Shown here in pieces: positions 1 through 6,351 of a DNA stretch of 20,057 bases. A program made the position numbers and the translations under genes. The first letter of the stretch is position 1. Each line of letters opens with the position of its first letter. Source of the DNA: Colimorpha sp045591485. Its GTDB lineage: Bacteria > Bacteroidota > Bacteroidia > Bacteroidales > P3. The notes beneath the pieces are model-generated. The model worked only from the letters and a program-made list of their open reading frames with translations. It made no database searches and was not told the DNA's origin. The stretch lies in contig JAZNSV010000128.1 of NCBI GenBank assembly GCA_045591485.1, positions 1 to 20,057 on the forward strand, written 5' to 3'.

Positions 1-1
1 G

Positions 2-406
2 ATGGGCCTCACGGAGCTGAACCGCCGCCTGCTCAGCCGCACGGAGCAGATAGAGCAGACGATGGGCAAGCGCGTAGCTGCGTAAGTTGAGCGCAATAGC
101 AAGCTAGCTTGCTTGTTGCCGAAATGAAGCAGCGTAAACGAAGTTAACGAGGAGAAGAGCGACGTGGTGGTGGGCGAGCTGAAGGCGGCGCGCGAGAAGC
201 TGGACGGCCACTACCGCGCTTTCATCACCTACCTCAACGCGGTGCAGGAGCTGCAGCCCGAGGAGAGCCTGTCGAAGGCGGCGCAGTACTACAACGCCGA
301 CCTGGCGAAAATCGACCTGCAATACCAGCAGAGCCGCAAGAAGGGCGGCAAAGAGGAGGACGAGCCGCTGGCCGCCACGCCGGAGCAGCCGGAAACGTCG
401 CTGTAG
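2..406 (+). pseudogene. DUF6261-like protein, 3' part, interrupted by a palindromic repeat
   Basis: The window opens inside this gene. One reading frame gives MGLTELNRRLLSRTEQIEQT then GKRVAA up to a TAA at 83-85, and after a second stop (TGA at 125-127) the same frame resumes and runs to a TAG at 404-406. The downstream part is charged and helical, with REKLDGHYRAFITYLNAV followed by a Q/K/E-rich tail. The pattern (GLTEL, then EEK, then a Lys/Arg helix leading to YRAFI..LNA) resembles the C-terminal half of the DUF6261 family of Bacteroidales, as I recall it; its function is unknown. The two halves are separated by a palindromic element of about 57 bp that keeps the frame but brings the stops. 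A separate short protein could start at GTG 164, but a broken gene is the simpler reading. Confidence 0.55.
77..133. repeat. Palindromic REP-like element inside the DUF6261-like gene
   Basis: The centre is a perfect 16-bp palindrome, AGCAAGCTAGCTTGCT. The flanks continue as an imperfect inverted repeat: both outer ends begin GCTGC when read inward, and both have GCAA close to the core. Two in-frame stops fall in or beside it. It looks like a short interspersed palindromic repeat of the kind common in Bacteroidales. I cannot count other copies from this window. Confidence 0.55.
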
Positions 407-430
407 CGATGCGAAGATACGAAACCCATC

Positions 431-468
431 CCGAAAACGGCCTTGCAATGATGCGAGGCCGTTTTTCG
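431..468 (+). terminator. Rho-independent terminator after the DUF6261-like gene
   Basis: Inverted repeat CCGAAAACGGCCT / AGGCCGTTTTTCGG (431-443 and 455-468) around an 11-nt loop, starting 24 nt after the stop at 406. The loop and right arm are nearly the same as the 21-bp unit repeated at 5847-6011, so the terminator may derive from a repeat copy. Confidence 0.6.
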
Positions 469-488
469 GTTTCCGGAAATGATGTTTG

Positions 489-535
489 TTCGGCAAAAAG
501 AAAACGGGCCCGAAAGCGGACCCGCTTGTTTTTTT
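489..535. terminator. Bidirectional terminator; left copy of the repeat flanking the ars operon
   Basis: The stem CGGGCCCG / CGGACCCG (one mismatch, AAAG loop) is followed on the + strand by CTTG and a run of seven T. On the - strand the same stem is followed by TTTTCTTTTT, so it could also end the leftward ars operon, whose last gene stops at 585. Bases 489-519 match 4647-4677 at 29 of 31 positions. Confidence 0.6.
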
Positions 536-584
536 GAACATTAATTACCTTTAATTGGCCATTAATTTCCCGTTAATTGACGTT

Positions 585-920
585 TCATTCGTCGGAGCAG
601 CCGCAGCCCTGCTTTTTCAGGGGCTGGGCAAAGAAGTCGGCAAAGAGCGTCCGCGCCAGCTGCCAACCGTCGGGGTTGATGCAGTAGCGCACCTTGGGGG
701 TCTCGATGGTGCCTTGAATGAGACCCGCGTTTTTCAGCTCGGCGAGGTGCTGCGACACGGTGGCTTTGGCGATGGGCAACTCCTCGTGGATGTCGCCAAA
801 ATAGCATTGTTCCTGCCGCGCCAGGAATTGCATAATGGCTATGCGGGCGGGATGGCCAAGGGCTTTGGCGATGAGCGCCAGCTGTTTCTGCCGTTCGGTA
901 TAGGTCTGTTTTTCGTCCAT
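585..920 (-). CDS. arsR: ArsR/SmtB-family arsenic-responsive repressor
   Basis: A 111-residue winged-helix repressor of the ArsR/SmtB family. Family members leave their operator when arsenite or antimonite binds cysteine thiols. The sequence shows the typical order: ALGHPARIAIMQFL near residues 20-33, the recognition helix AKATVSQHLAELKNAGLI at about 51-68, and a wing with VRYCINPDGW. Cys39 stands where classical ArsR proteins have the ELCVC metal site, but only one Cys is there; the protein ends GCGCSDE (Cys106, Cys108), so the metal site may use C-terminal cysteines. I chose ATG 920 because the longer frame up to 1076 runs into the permease gene. It is the last gene of the leftward ars group, 74 bp after the permease, and probably has its own promoter as well. 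Confidence 0.9.
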   Translation of the reverse strand: MDEKQTYTERQKQLALIAKALGHPARIAIMQFLARQEQCYFGDIHEELPIAKATVSQHLAELKNAGLIQGTIETPKVRYCINPDGWQLARTLFADFFAQPLKKQGCGCSDE

Positions 921-936
921 TGCATTCGTTGTTTTC

Positions 937-956
937 GATTTGCAAAAATACGAACA
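937..956 (-). promoter_or_regulatory. Putative arsR promoter with ArsR-like half-operator
   Basis: Read on the - strand, TGTTCG (plus 951-956) is followed directly by TATTTTTG (plus 943-950), a good Bacteroidota -7 element. The 20-bp stretch matches the main operator at 4474-4493 at 16 positions, but the right half-site is degenerate. No good -33 TTTG is seen. This suggests weak autoregulation of arsR. Confidence 0.45.
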
Positions 957-994
957 TTTTTTGAAACCGCAGGGGAAAGGTTCGGGGGCGTTGC

Positions 995-1963
995 CTAAAT
1001 CAGCCAGTTGAAGAGGTAGCCCGAGAGGATGATGAAGAGTGTCACGGTGCCGAAGAAGATGCCGATGAGTCGCCACGACATCACTTTTTTGAGCAGCGTG
1101 GCTTCGGGCAGCGACAGGCCGACGACGGCCATCATAAAGGCTATGGCTGTGCCGATGGGTATGCCTTTGGCCACGAAGACCTCGACGATAGGCACCACGC
1201 CGGCGGCGTTGGCATACATCGGCACAGCGCAGACGACGGCCAGCGGCACGGCGTACCAGCGGTCGCGCGAGAGCCAGGTCTCAAAGAATCCCTCGGGCAC
1301 AAAGCCGTGCATCGCGGCACCGATGCCGATGCCGATCAGTACGTAGATCAGCACGCCGCGCACAATGTCCCACGACTGGCGCAGGATGGAGGGCAGGCGG
1401 TCGACGAAGCGCACCCGCTCGGCATTCCATTTTTCGCTCTGCACTTCGCTTGCTGCTTGCAGGTCGCGCACCCAGGGCGTGAGCATCGGCTCGAGCCGGA
1501 AGCGGCCGAGCACCGCGCCCCCTACGGCACCGAGCAGGATGCCGCTGGCGACATAGATAAGCGTGGCCTTTACGCCAAACGAGCCGAGGAACATGGCCAC
1601 GGCCACCTCGTTGACCAGCGGCGAGGTGATGAGGAACGAGAAGGTCACCCCCAGCGGGATGCCCCCCTTGACGAAACCGATGAACAGCGGTATGCTGCTG
1701 CACGAACAGAAGGGCGTGACGGCACCGAAGAGGGAGGCCAGCAGATACTGCAGGCCGTAGAAACGGTGCGAGGTGAGCCAGTGGCGCAGCCGCTCAATGG
1801 GGAAATAGGCATTGATGACACCCATCACCGCGCTGATGGCGAACAGCAGCAGCAGGATCTTGATGCTGTCGTAGACGAAGAAGTCGAGGGCGGAGCCGAG
1901 CCCCGACGCGGCGTCGAGCCCCAGCAAGCGGTAGACGAGCCAGTCGGCAAAACGCTGTATCAT
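995..1963 (-). CDS. ArsP-type permease (PF03773-like)
   Basis: A 322-residue polytopic inner-membrane protein of the DUF318/ArsP permease family. The hallmark block is at residues 83-120: TPFCSCSSIPLFIGFV, then GGIPLGVTFSFLITSPLVNE. In Campylobacter ArsP this family exports trivalent organoarsenicals such as methylarsenite and reduced roxarsone, and paired cysteines are thought to bind the metalloid; here Cys86 and Cys88 are visible. About eight hydrophobic segments lie either side of a basic loop near residues 165-190. The start overlaps the stop of the thioredoxin-like gene (ATGA at 1960-1963), which suggests translational coupling. Related permeases in Bacteroidota are often annotated only as 'permease', so the exact substrate is inferred from the operon. 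Confidence 0.8.
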   Translation of the reverse strand: MIQRFADWLVYRLLGLDAASGLGSALDFFVYDSIKILLLLFAISAVMGVINAYFPIERLRHWLTSHRFYGLQYLLASLFGAVTPFCSCSSIPLFIGFVKGGIPLGVTFSFLITSPLVNEVAVAMFLGSFGVKATLIYVASGILLGAVGGAVLGRFRLEPMLTPWVRDLQAASEVQSEKWNAERVRFVDRLPSILRQSWDIVRGVLIYVLIGIGIGAAMHGFVPEGFFETWLSRDRWYAVPLAVVCAVPMYANAAGVVPIVEVFVAKGIPIGTAIAFMMAVVGLSLPEATLLKKVMSWRLIGIFFGTVTLFIILSGYLFNWLI

Positions 1964-2193
1964 AGCCCCAGTGCCTCCCTCACCTCGCGTTCGCGCGGAA
2001 CGCTGCCTTTGATTTTAACCACCCCGTCGACGACTACGGCAGGAGTGCTCATCACGTTGTACTTCATCACCTCCATAATGTCGGAGACGTATTCCACCTG
2101 TGCGTCGATGCCGCTTTCGGCCACCACGCTACTGACCACTTCGAGTGCTTTTTTGCAACGGCTGCACCCAGAGCCTAAAACCTTGATTTCCAT
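1960..2193 (-). CDS. Small thioredoxin/glutaredoxin-like protein (TM0996/MTH895 type)
   Basis: A 77-residue single-domain thioredoxin fold: MEIKVLGSGCSRCKK with the CxxC pair Cys10/Cys13, and the cis-Pro region MSTPAVVVDGVVKIKG near residues 48-63. It has no signal peptide and should act in the cytoplasm. This small family is often encoded beside PF03773 permeases and may pass reducing equivalents or metalloid to them; that role is inferred from context. It lies 10 bp after acr3 and its stop overlaps the permease start. In Shewanella the ArsE partner of ArsF is also described as a small redox protein, so this could be an ArsE counterpart, but I cannot show that from sequence alone. Confidence 0.82.
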   Translation of the reverse strand: MEIKVLGSGCSRCKKALEVVSSVVAESGIDAQVEYVSDIMEVMKYNVMSTPAVVVDGVVKIKGSVPREREVREALGL

Positions 2194-2203
2194 ATTATGT
2201 TAT

Positions 2204-3238
2204 TTATTTAAAATAATGTCTTGTCTGATTGGCTATTCTCACCAGGAACAGCATGACGGGAACCTCTACCAGTACGCCGACCACCGTTGCCAAGGCCGCA
2301 CCCGACTGCAAACCGAAGAGAGATACGGCCACAGCCACTGCCAACTCGAAGAAGTTGCTGGCTCCGATCATTCCTGCCGGTGCTGCAACAGAATGGGGCA
2401 ACCGCCACACCCATGCCCATCCGTAGGCGATGGTGAATATGAGGAACGTCTGCAGGACGAGCGGCACGGCTATCAGCAGGATGTGTACAGGGTTCTGGAG
2501 AATGGTCTCACCCTGAAACGAGAAGAGAAGAATGAGTGTGAGTAGTAATCCGCACGGGGTTAGGTTATCAAACTTGCGCACAAACGTCTCTTCATAGTAT
2601 TTCCTGCCTCGTCTGCTGATGACCAGCCTGCGTGTGACCATAGCTGCAACGAGCGGAATCACCACGAAGAGCAGGACGGAAAGCAGTAGTGTGTCCCAGG
2701 GAATCGAGACACCACCCACGCCCAACAGGAAGGCGACAATAGGCGCAAAGGCCACGAGGATGATCAGGTCGTTGACAGCCACCTGTACCAGCGTATAGGC
2801 AGCATCACCCTTTGACAGCTGTGACCACACGAAGACCATCGCCGTGCATGGTGCTGCACCAAGCAGTACAGCTCCGGCCACATACTCGCCAGCCAGCGAC
2901 TCTGGAATGAGAGCCTTGAACACCACATGGAAGAACAGCCATGCAATACCGAACATCGTGAACGGCTTGACGAGCCAGTTGGTGACGCAGGTTACGACAA
3001 GTCCTTTTGGGTGGCGCCCCACGTTCTTGACGCTCTCGAAATCCACCTTGAGCATCATCGGATAAATCATCAGCCAAATAAGGATGGCTACGGGTATCGA
3101 CACGTGAGCATACTCGTAGCAACTTAGCGCATAGGGTATGCAGGGAAAGAAGATCCCGACAGCAATCCCAACCACGATGCATAGCGTCACCCAAATGGTG
3201 AGATACTTCTGAAAGAAACTGATTTCGGTATTTTCCAT
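2204..3238 (-). CDS. acr3: Acr3-family arsenite efflux permease
   Basis: A 344-residue, ten-segment inner-membrane carrier of the Acr3 (BART) family, which exports arsenite using the proton-motive force. Visible family marks are the early IWLMIYPMMLKVDF block (about 54-67), GAAPCTAMVFVWSQLSKGDA with the essential Cys131, and MIGASNFFELAVAVAVSLFG with the conserved Glu298. Length is usual for the family. ATG 3238 (MENTEISFF) is chosen because it lies 1 nt from the arsG stop; an upstream in-frame extension to 3298 lies within arsG. Its base composition is visibly less GC-rich than the genes on either side, so it may have joined the operon from another source. Confidence 0.93.
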   Translation of the reverse strand: MENTEISFFQKYLTIWVTLCIVVGIAVGIFFPCIPYALSCYEYAHVSIPVAILIWLMIYPMMLKVDFESVKNVGRHPKGLVVTCVTNWLVKPFTMFGIAWLFFHVVFKALIPESLAGEYVAGAVLLGAAPCTAMVFVWSQLSKGDAAYTLVQVAVNDLIILVAFAPIVAFLLGVGGVSIPWDTLLLSVLLFVVIPLVAAMVTRRLVISRRGRKYYEETFVRKFDNLTPCGLLLTLILLFSFQGETILQNPVHILLIAVPLVLQTFLIFTIAYGWAWVWRLPHSVAAPAGMIGASNFFELAVAVAVSLFGLQSGAALATVVGVLVEVPVMLFLVRIANQTRHYFK

Positions 3239-3239
3239 T

Positions 3240-3953
3240 TTAAAAATAAACTGTGTAACATTCGTAAATTCCGACGAAGATAAAAAGCACGGCGACAATG
3301 AGGGTCGCCCAGCGTTCTATTGTCTTGACGCGCCCATAGAAGCGACCTATCTCCCCGGCGCTGAACGCCAGTAGCCAGGCTACGATGAGCACAGGCAGGG
3401 CAGTAGCAACGGCAAAGACAATGGGCAGCAGGTAGCCCATCTGAGCCGTAGCCGACATAGGGATGAGCATGCCGAAGTAAAAAATGCCGCTCGAGGGGCA
3501 GAAGGCCAGTGCGAACAGCACGCCGAGCAGGAAAGCCCCCCAGCCGCCCCGCCGGGCCACACGCTCGCCGCCGGCCCGGATGCCTATCTGCGGCAGGCGC
3601 AGCCTATCGGCAAACAGCATTAGCAAGCCGACGACCACCAATGCCGGACCCAGCACGCGCCCGCCCCACTGGGCGATGCCCTGCTGCAGTCCGAACACCG
3701 ACGCCCCTTTGCGCAGCAGGGCGATGAGCACGGTGCCGAGCACGGTGTAGGTCACCACCCGCCCCAGGGTGTAGAGGATTCCGTTCCAGAACACGCGACG
3801 GCGGTTCTCTACATCCTTGCCGATGTAGCCGATGGCCGCTATGTTGGTGGCCATCGGGCAGGGCGAGATGGCCGTCAGCAGCCCCAGCAGCAGGGCTGTC
3901 AGCACCGGCGTGGTGCTGCTTTCGAGCATCGAATTGAGCCATTCCATAGTCAT
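3240..3953 (-). CDS. arsG: ArsG-type CcdA/DsbD-like membrane protein (aromatic arsenical efflux)
   Basis: A 237-residue protein with six hydrophobic segments and the CcdA/DsbD transmembrane fold: LTAISPCPMATNIAAIGYIG (Cys32) in the first half and LFALAFCPSSGIFYFGMLIP (Cys152) in the second, the paired Cys-Pro motifs that carry electrons across the membrane in CcdA relatives. Paired with the ArsF-like lipoprotein next to it, it fits the ArsG family, described in Shewanella as an efflux permease for trivalent aromatic aminobenzyl arsenicals within the arsEFG set. The start overlaps the arsF stop (ATGA at 3950-3953). A second in-frame ATG lies two codons in. The alternative is a general thiol-redox CcdA protein serving ArsF in the periplasm. 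Confidence 0.78.
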   Translation of the reverse strand: MTMEWLNSMLESSTTPVLTALLLGLLTAISPCPMATNIAAIGYIGKDVENRRRVFWNGILYTLGRVVTYTVLGTVLIALLRKGASVFGLQQGIAQWGGRVLGPALVVVGLLMLFADRLRLPQIGIRAGGERVARRGGWGAFLLGVLFALAFCPSSGIFYFGMLIPMSATAQMGYLLPIVFAVATALPVLIVAWLLAFSAGEIGRFYGRVKTIERWATLIVAVLFIFVGIYECYTVYF

Positions 3954-4369
3954 TGCAGCATTTGGTCGATACTGTGGCGCAGTTCCGCCTTGAACTTGTC
4001 GGGATTCGAACGGGCATTGGCGAAAGCCATCTCCGTTAGGTTCTCACGCCTGTCGCCTCGGGCCACAAAGAGCGACGACCAGCTGACCTCGTAGCTCGCG
4101 GCCAACGGCTCGTTCTCCCGCTGCGAGATGTCCACCATTTGCATCGCAAGGCGTCCCTCTTTTTTTGCATCGACATACTCGTCCGACACCTCGCGTGCCA
4201 GTTGCTCGATGGCGCGACAGGTGGCACATCGTTGTTTGCCGTGGAAGTAGATGACCTCCACCTTTTGCGGGTCCGTTCCGACCGCTACGGCCGCAGGTGC
4301 TTCCGCTTGTTTCGTTCCGCAGCCCCAAAGCAGCAGAGCCGCTAATGTTGTCAGGATTGTTTTCTTCAT
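3950..4369 (-). CDS. arsF: ArsF-like redox lipoprotein, first gene of the ars operon
   Basis: A 139-residue lipoprotein. MKKTILTTLAALLLWGC is a signal peptide with a lipobox at Cys17, so the mature protein is anchored to a membrane facing the periplasm. The remainder is a small thioredoxin-like domain: VEVIYFHGKQRCATCRAIEQ with CxxC at Cys48/Cys51, a central VDISQREN strand, and a region ending SWSSLFVARGD. This matches the ArsF family, which in Shewanella, with ArsE, is reported to reduce the nitro group of nitarsone-type arsenicals. It is coupled to arsG by a 4-nt overlap. Whether it reduces nitroarsenicals or only passes electrons to or from ArsG is inference. It is the first gene after the two ArsR-type operators. 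Confidence 0.78.
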   Translation of the reverse strand: MKKTILTTLAALLLWGCGTKQAEAPAAVAVGTDPQKVEVIYFHGKQRCATCRAIEQLAREVSDEYVDAKKEGRLAMQMVDISQRENEPLAASYEVSWSSLFVARGDRRENLTEMAFANARSNPDKFKAELRHSIDQMLQ

Positions 4370-4402
4370 TTTTTTTGATGTTTTGAGTGTTTTACTTATG
4401 TT

Positions 4403-4422
4403 TGTTCGTTATTCTACGAACA
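4403..4422. promoter_or_regulatory. ArsR-type operator palindrome, downstream copy
   Basis: TGTTCG at 4403-4408 and CGAACA at 4417-4422, separated by 8 bp; the first and last spacer bases also pair (T/A). It lies 34 bp upstream of the arsF start, in the leader of the operon transcript. Its half-sites and spacing are identical to the site at 4474-4493, so the same repressor probably binds both. Confidence 0.72.
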
Positions 4423-4472
4423 TATAATGTGCAGTTATTCAATATTTAATTTGTTTTTGTATTATTGCTATT

Positions 4473-4494
4473 TTGTTCGCAAATATACGAACAA
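4473..4494. promoter_or_regulatory. ArsR-type operator palindrome covering the ars promoter
   Basis: TTGTTCG / CGAACAA around an 8-bp spacer (22 bp in all). The spacer holds the -7 element of the leftward promoter, so a bound repressor would block RNA polymerase. Its centre is 71 bp, close to seven helical turns, from the centre of the second palindrome. Confidence 0.78.
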
Positions 4495-4510
4495 TATTTA
4501 AACTGCCAAA
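4480..4510 (-). promoter_or_regulatory. Bacteroidota-type promoter of the ars operon
   Basis: On the - strand: TTTG (plus 4507-4510), exactly 19 bp, then TATATTTG (plus 4480-4487). This is a full match to the known Bacteroides TTTG-N19-TAnnTTTG consensus. Transcription would start near 4473, giving a leader of about 100 nt before arsF that contains the second operator. Confidence 0.75.
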
Positions 4511-4627
4511 TATTTTTTCAAAAAAAACACCAAATAACCAACCGATAATTGCTGTCGCAACAGGTATTAACGGATAATTACACGGCAATTGACGTTATGC
4601 CTTGAGCCGAACCCCGGACGCCGTCTT

Positions 4628-4681
4628 GCAATGATGCGGGACGGAATTCGGTAAAAAGAAAACGAGCCCGAAAGCGGGCAA
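4628..4681. repeat. Right copy of the repeat flanking the ars operon, with a hairpin
   Basis: It contains TTGCAATGATGCGG (compare 443-456) and then TTCGGTAAAAAGAAAACGAG, continuing as a near-copy of 489-519 (29 of 31 bases). The hairpin GCCCG-AAAG-CGGGC is followed on the - strand by TTTTCTTTTT, so it could act as a leftward terminator, though no leftward gene ends here. The rest of the gap between arsF and the porin gene holds the ars promoter and the Pho-box-like site, with nothing else recognised. Confidence 0.6.
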
Positions 4682-4720
4682 AGCTGTTACGATGGGATGA
4701 AAAGTTTGTTACAAATCAAA

Positions 4721-4767
4721 TTTTCATAAAATCGTCATACCGTTGTAATATCGCCAATCTATTTTTG
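4721..4767 (+). promoter_or_regulatory. Pho-box-like site and -7 element of the porin-like gene
   Basis: TTTTCATAAAATCGTCAT at 4721-4738 matches the E. coli PhoB box (CTGTCATAAAACTGTCAT) at 14 of 18 positions. A -7 element TATTTTTG lies at 4760-4767. At the expected -33 position (4737-4740) there is no TTTG; the second half of the Pho-like box sits there instead, as in activator-dependent promoters. TGTTACA and TTGTAAT flank the box. Phosphate-starvation control is inferred. Confidence 0.5.
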
Positions 4768-4792
4768 CAGCGTGATTAAAACAGACGATATT

Positions 4793-5773
4793 ATGAACAA
4801 AATGATGATTTTATTGGCGTTAGCCACTTCTATCAGTGGCGTGGCGCAGGAAAGGAACGCCGAAATCGGGGAGCCGAAGGGCAAAGCGATTGTGCAGGTG
4901 TTCGGAAATTTCCACACGGGCTTCGGCTCGGAGAACGACAATCGGGGCTTTGAACTGGACAGAAGCTACCTGGGTTATGAATACAGGCTCGGAAGCGGGC
5001 TGTCGGTCAAGGGGGTGCTGGACATCGGCAAGTCGGCCGATGTGAGCGACTACCAACGCATTGCTTATGTCAAGCACGCGATGGTGTCGTGGGAGAGCGG
5101 CCGCCTTGCGTTGAACGGCGGACTTATTTCGACCACGCAATTCAAGTTTCAGGAGAAGTTCTGGGGCTATCGCTACGTCTGGAAGTCTTTCCAGGACGAG
5201 TACAAGTTCGGCAGCAGTGCCGATTTGGGTCTCTCGGCAGCCTATCGGATTGCCGACTGGATTTCGGCCGATGCCATTGTGGTGAACGGCGAGGGTTATA
5301 AGAAGATTCAGGCAGGGGACGGTCTGAACTACGGCTTGGGCGTGACGCTCACTCCGGTAAAGGGTTTCCATATCCGCCTGTATGGTGGTCTTAATGAAAG
5401 CGGAGAAAAGGGTGGCAAAGCTATCAAGAACATGGCTGCATTTATGGGCTATAAGCATGAGAAGTTCACCATCGGAGCAGAGTACAACTACATGATGAAC
5501 GCATCACATAAAGAAAATGCCGACCAAAACGGCTATTCAGTCTTTGCCTCTGTAAATCTTCCCAGGAATGTCTCGTTATATGCACGATTCGATGATTTGT
5601 ACTCAAAGAATGATTGGAACATTGCTAAAGATGAATCTACAGTAATACTTGGTGCACAGTTCAAACTCGGCAAGTATGTAAAGATTGCTCCTAATTTCAG
5701 GATGGCAATGCCGAAAGCCGACGGCGCAAAGAGCCAATACTGGGCATACGTAAATTGTTACTTTGGTATCTGA
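4793..5773 (+). CDS. Porin-like outer-membrane beta-barrel protein, probably phosphate-regulated
   Basis: A 326-residue secreted protein. MNKMMILLALATSISGVAQ is a signal peptide, and the remainder alternates short amphipathic strands with glycine/charged turns (for example FELDRSYLGYEYRLGSGLSV, LGLSAAYRIADWISADAIVV, YSVFASVNLPRNVSLYARFD), ending in an aromatic strand YWAYVNCYFGI typical of outer-membrane barrels. About sixteen strands are plausible, similar to OprP/OprO-type porins. The ATG at 4793 is preferred to a GTG at 4772 because the signal peptide starts there. The Pho-box-like promoter and the nearby pstA, pstB and PiT pieces suggest phosphate or phosphoester uptake across the outer membrane; that role is inference. 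It is monocistronic as far as visible. Confidence 0.75.
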   Translation: MNKMMILLALATSISGVAQERNAEIGEPKGKAIVQVFGNFHTGFGSENDNRGFELDRSYLGYEYRLGSGLSVKGVLDIGKSADVSDYQRIAYVKHAMVSWESGRLALNGGLISTTQFKFQEKFWGYRYVWKSFQDEYKFGSSADLGLSAAYRIADWISADAIVVNGEGYKKIQAGDGLNYGLGVTLTPVKGFHIRLYGGLNESGEKGGKAIKNMAAFMGYKHEKFTIGAEYNYMMNASHKENADQNGYSVFASVNLPRNVSLYARFDDLYSKNDWNIAKDESTVILGAQFKLGKYVKIAPNFRMAMPKADGAKSQYWAYVNCYFGI

Positions 5774-5846
5774 CAAACATTTTAAAAAACTCGACACTAT
5801 AAACGGCAAGTTGCAGATTTTACTGTATCTGTGATGCAATAATTTC

Positions 5847-6011
5847 GCAATGGTGCGAGGCCGTTTTGCAATGCTGTAAATGTGTTTTGCAGTGGTGCGA
5901 GGCCGTTTTGCAGCCGTGCAACGCCCAATGCAATGGTGCGAGACCGATTTACAGACCTGCAAGAGGGTTTTGCAATGGTGCGAGGCGAAACTGCACGGAA
6001 ACGGCAATTTT
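5847..6011. repeat. Array of about eight degenerate 21-bp repeats
   Basis: The unit is GCAATGGTGCGAGGCCGTTT plus a final T. Strong copies start at 5847, 5889, 5930 and 5972 (steps of 42, 41, 42), with a weaker copy halfway between each pair, so the true period is 21 bp (two helical turns). A single near-perfect unit also forms part of the terminator at 431-468, and a poorer one lies at 4628-4648. The 310-bp gap between the porin and the next gene holds this array and nothing else recognised. There are no unique spacers, so it is not a CRISPR array. Confidence 0.8.
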
Positions 6012-6083
6012 CCGCCGCACTGCGGGCAATAAAATCCGCAGGGTGGCGTTTGTTTCAGTGATTAACTTTTAATGATTCAGAAT

Positions 6084-6338
6084 ATGAAGAAAACATTGAT
6101 GGTATGCACGGCGATACTTGCCCTCATTTCTTGTACACGAATTAAAAACAAAATTGAAAGCGTGATAACGAATAGCGAGGTGACAGAATGCAACATTGGC
6201 TCTTTTTATCCAGACTTGGATGGGAAAGATTGCATTGGGGTGAAGACCGACCAATTGTTATATTTCAGTAACTATTACTTCAGATACAAAGCCACACCGC
6301 CACCCTCCGCAACCTCCACCTACTCATTATCAAACTAA
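6084..6338 (+). CDS. Small putative lipoprotein, possibly truncated
   Basis: From ATG 6084 the product is 84 residues. MKKTLMVCTAILALISC is a lipoprotein signal peptide (lipobox LISC). The mature part, TRIKNKIESVITNSEVTECN and on to FSNYYFRYK, belongs to no family I recognise. An ATG at 6072, four codons upstream, is possible but gives a poorer signal peptide. The tail ATPPPSATSTYSLSN is low-complexity and lies 13 bp before the GC-rich EamA gene, so the original C-terminus may have been lost at a recombination junction near 6290. It would be anchored in the envelope; function unknown. Confidence 0.5.
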   Translation: MKKTLMVCTAILALISCTRIKNKIESVITNSEVTECNIGSFYPDLDGKDCIGVKTDQLLYFSNYYFRYKATPPPSATSTYSLSN

Positions 6339-6351
6339 ATGACTGCAAATC

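Noticed and set aside
921..1076. Longer N-terminus for ArsR (start at 1076)
   Set aside because: The extra 52 residues overlap the permease gene and do not look like ArsR; the family domain begins right after ATG 920.
1307..2545. 412-residue rightward open frame across the permease, thioredoxin and Acr3 genes
   Set aside because: It lies antisense to three well-supported genes in GC-rich DNA and its product is biased in H, R, E and Q with no known domain.
5603..6007. Leftward 134-residue protein over the 21-bp repeats
   Set aside because: Its repeated CK/KRPRT peptides are only a translation of the DNA repeat and the frame overlaps the porin gene antisense.
5847..6011. CRISPR array
   Set aside because: The period is 21 bp with no unique spacers of constant length, units are degenerate, and no cas gene is present.
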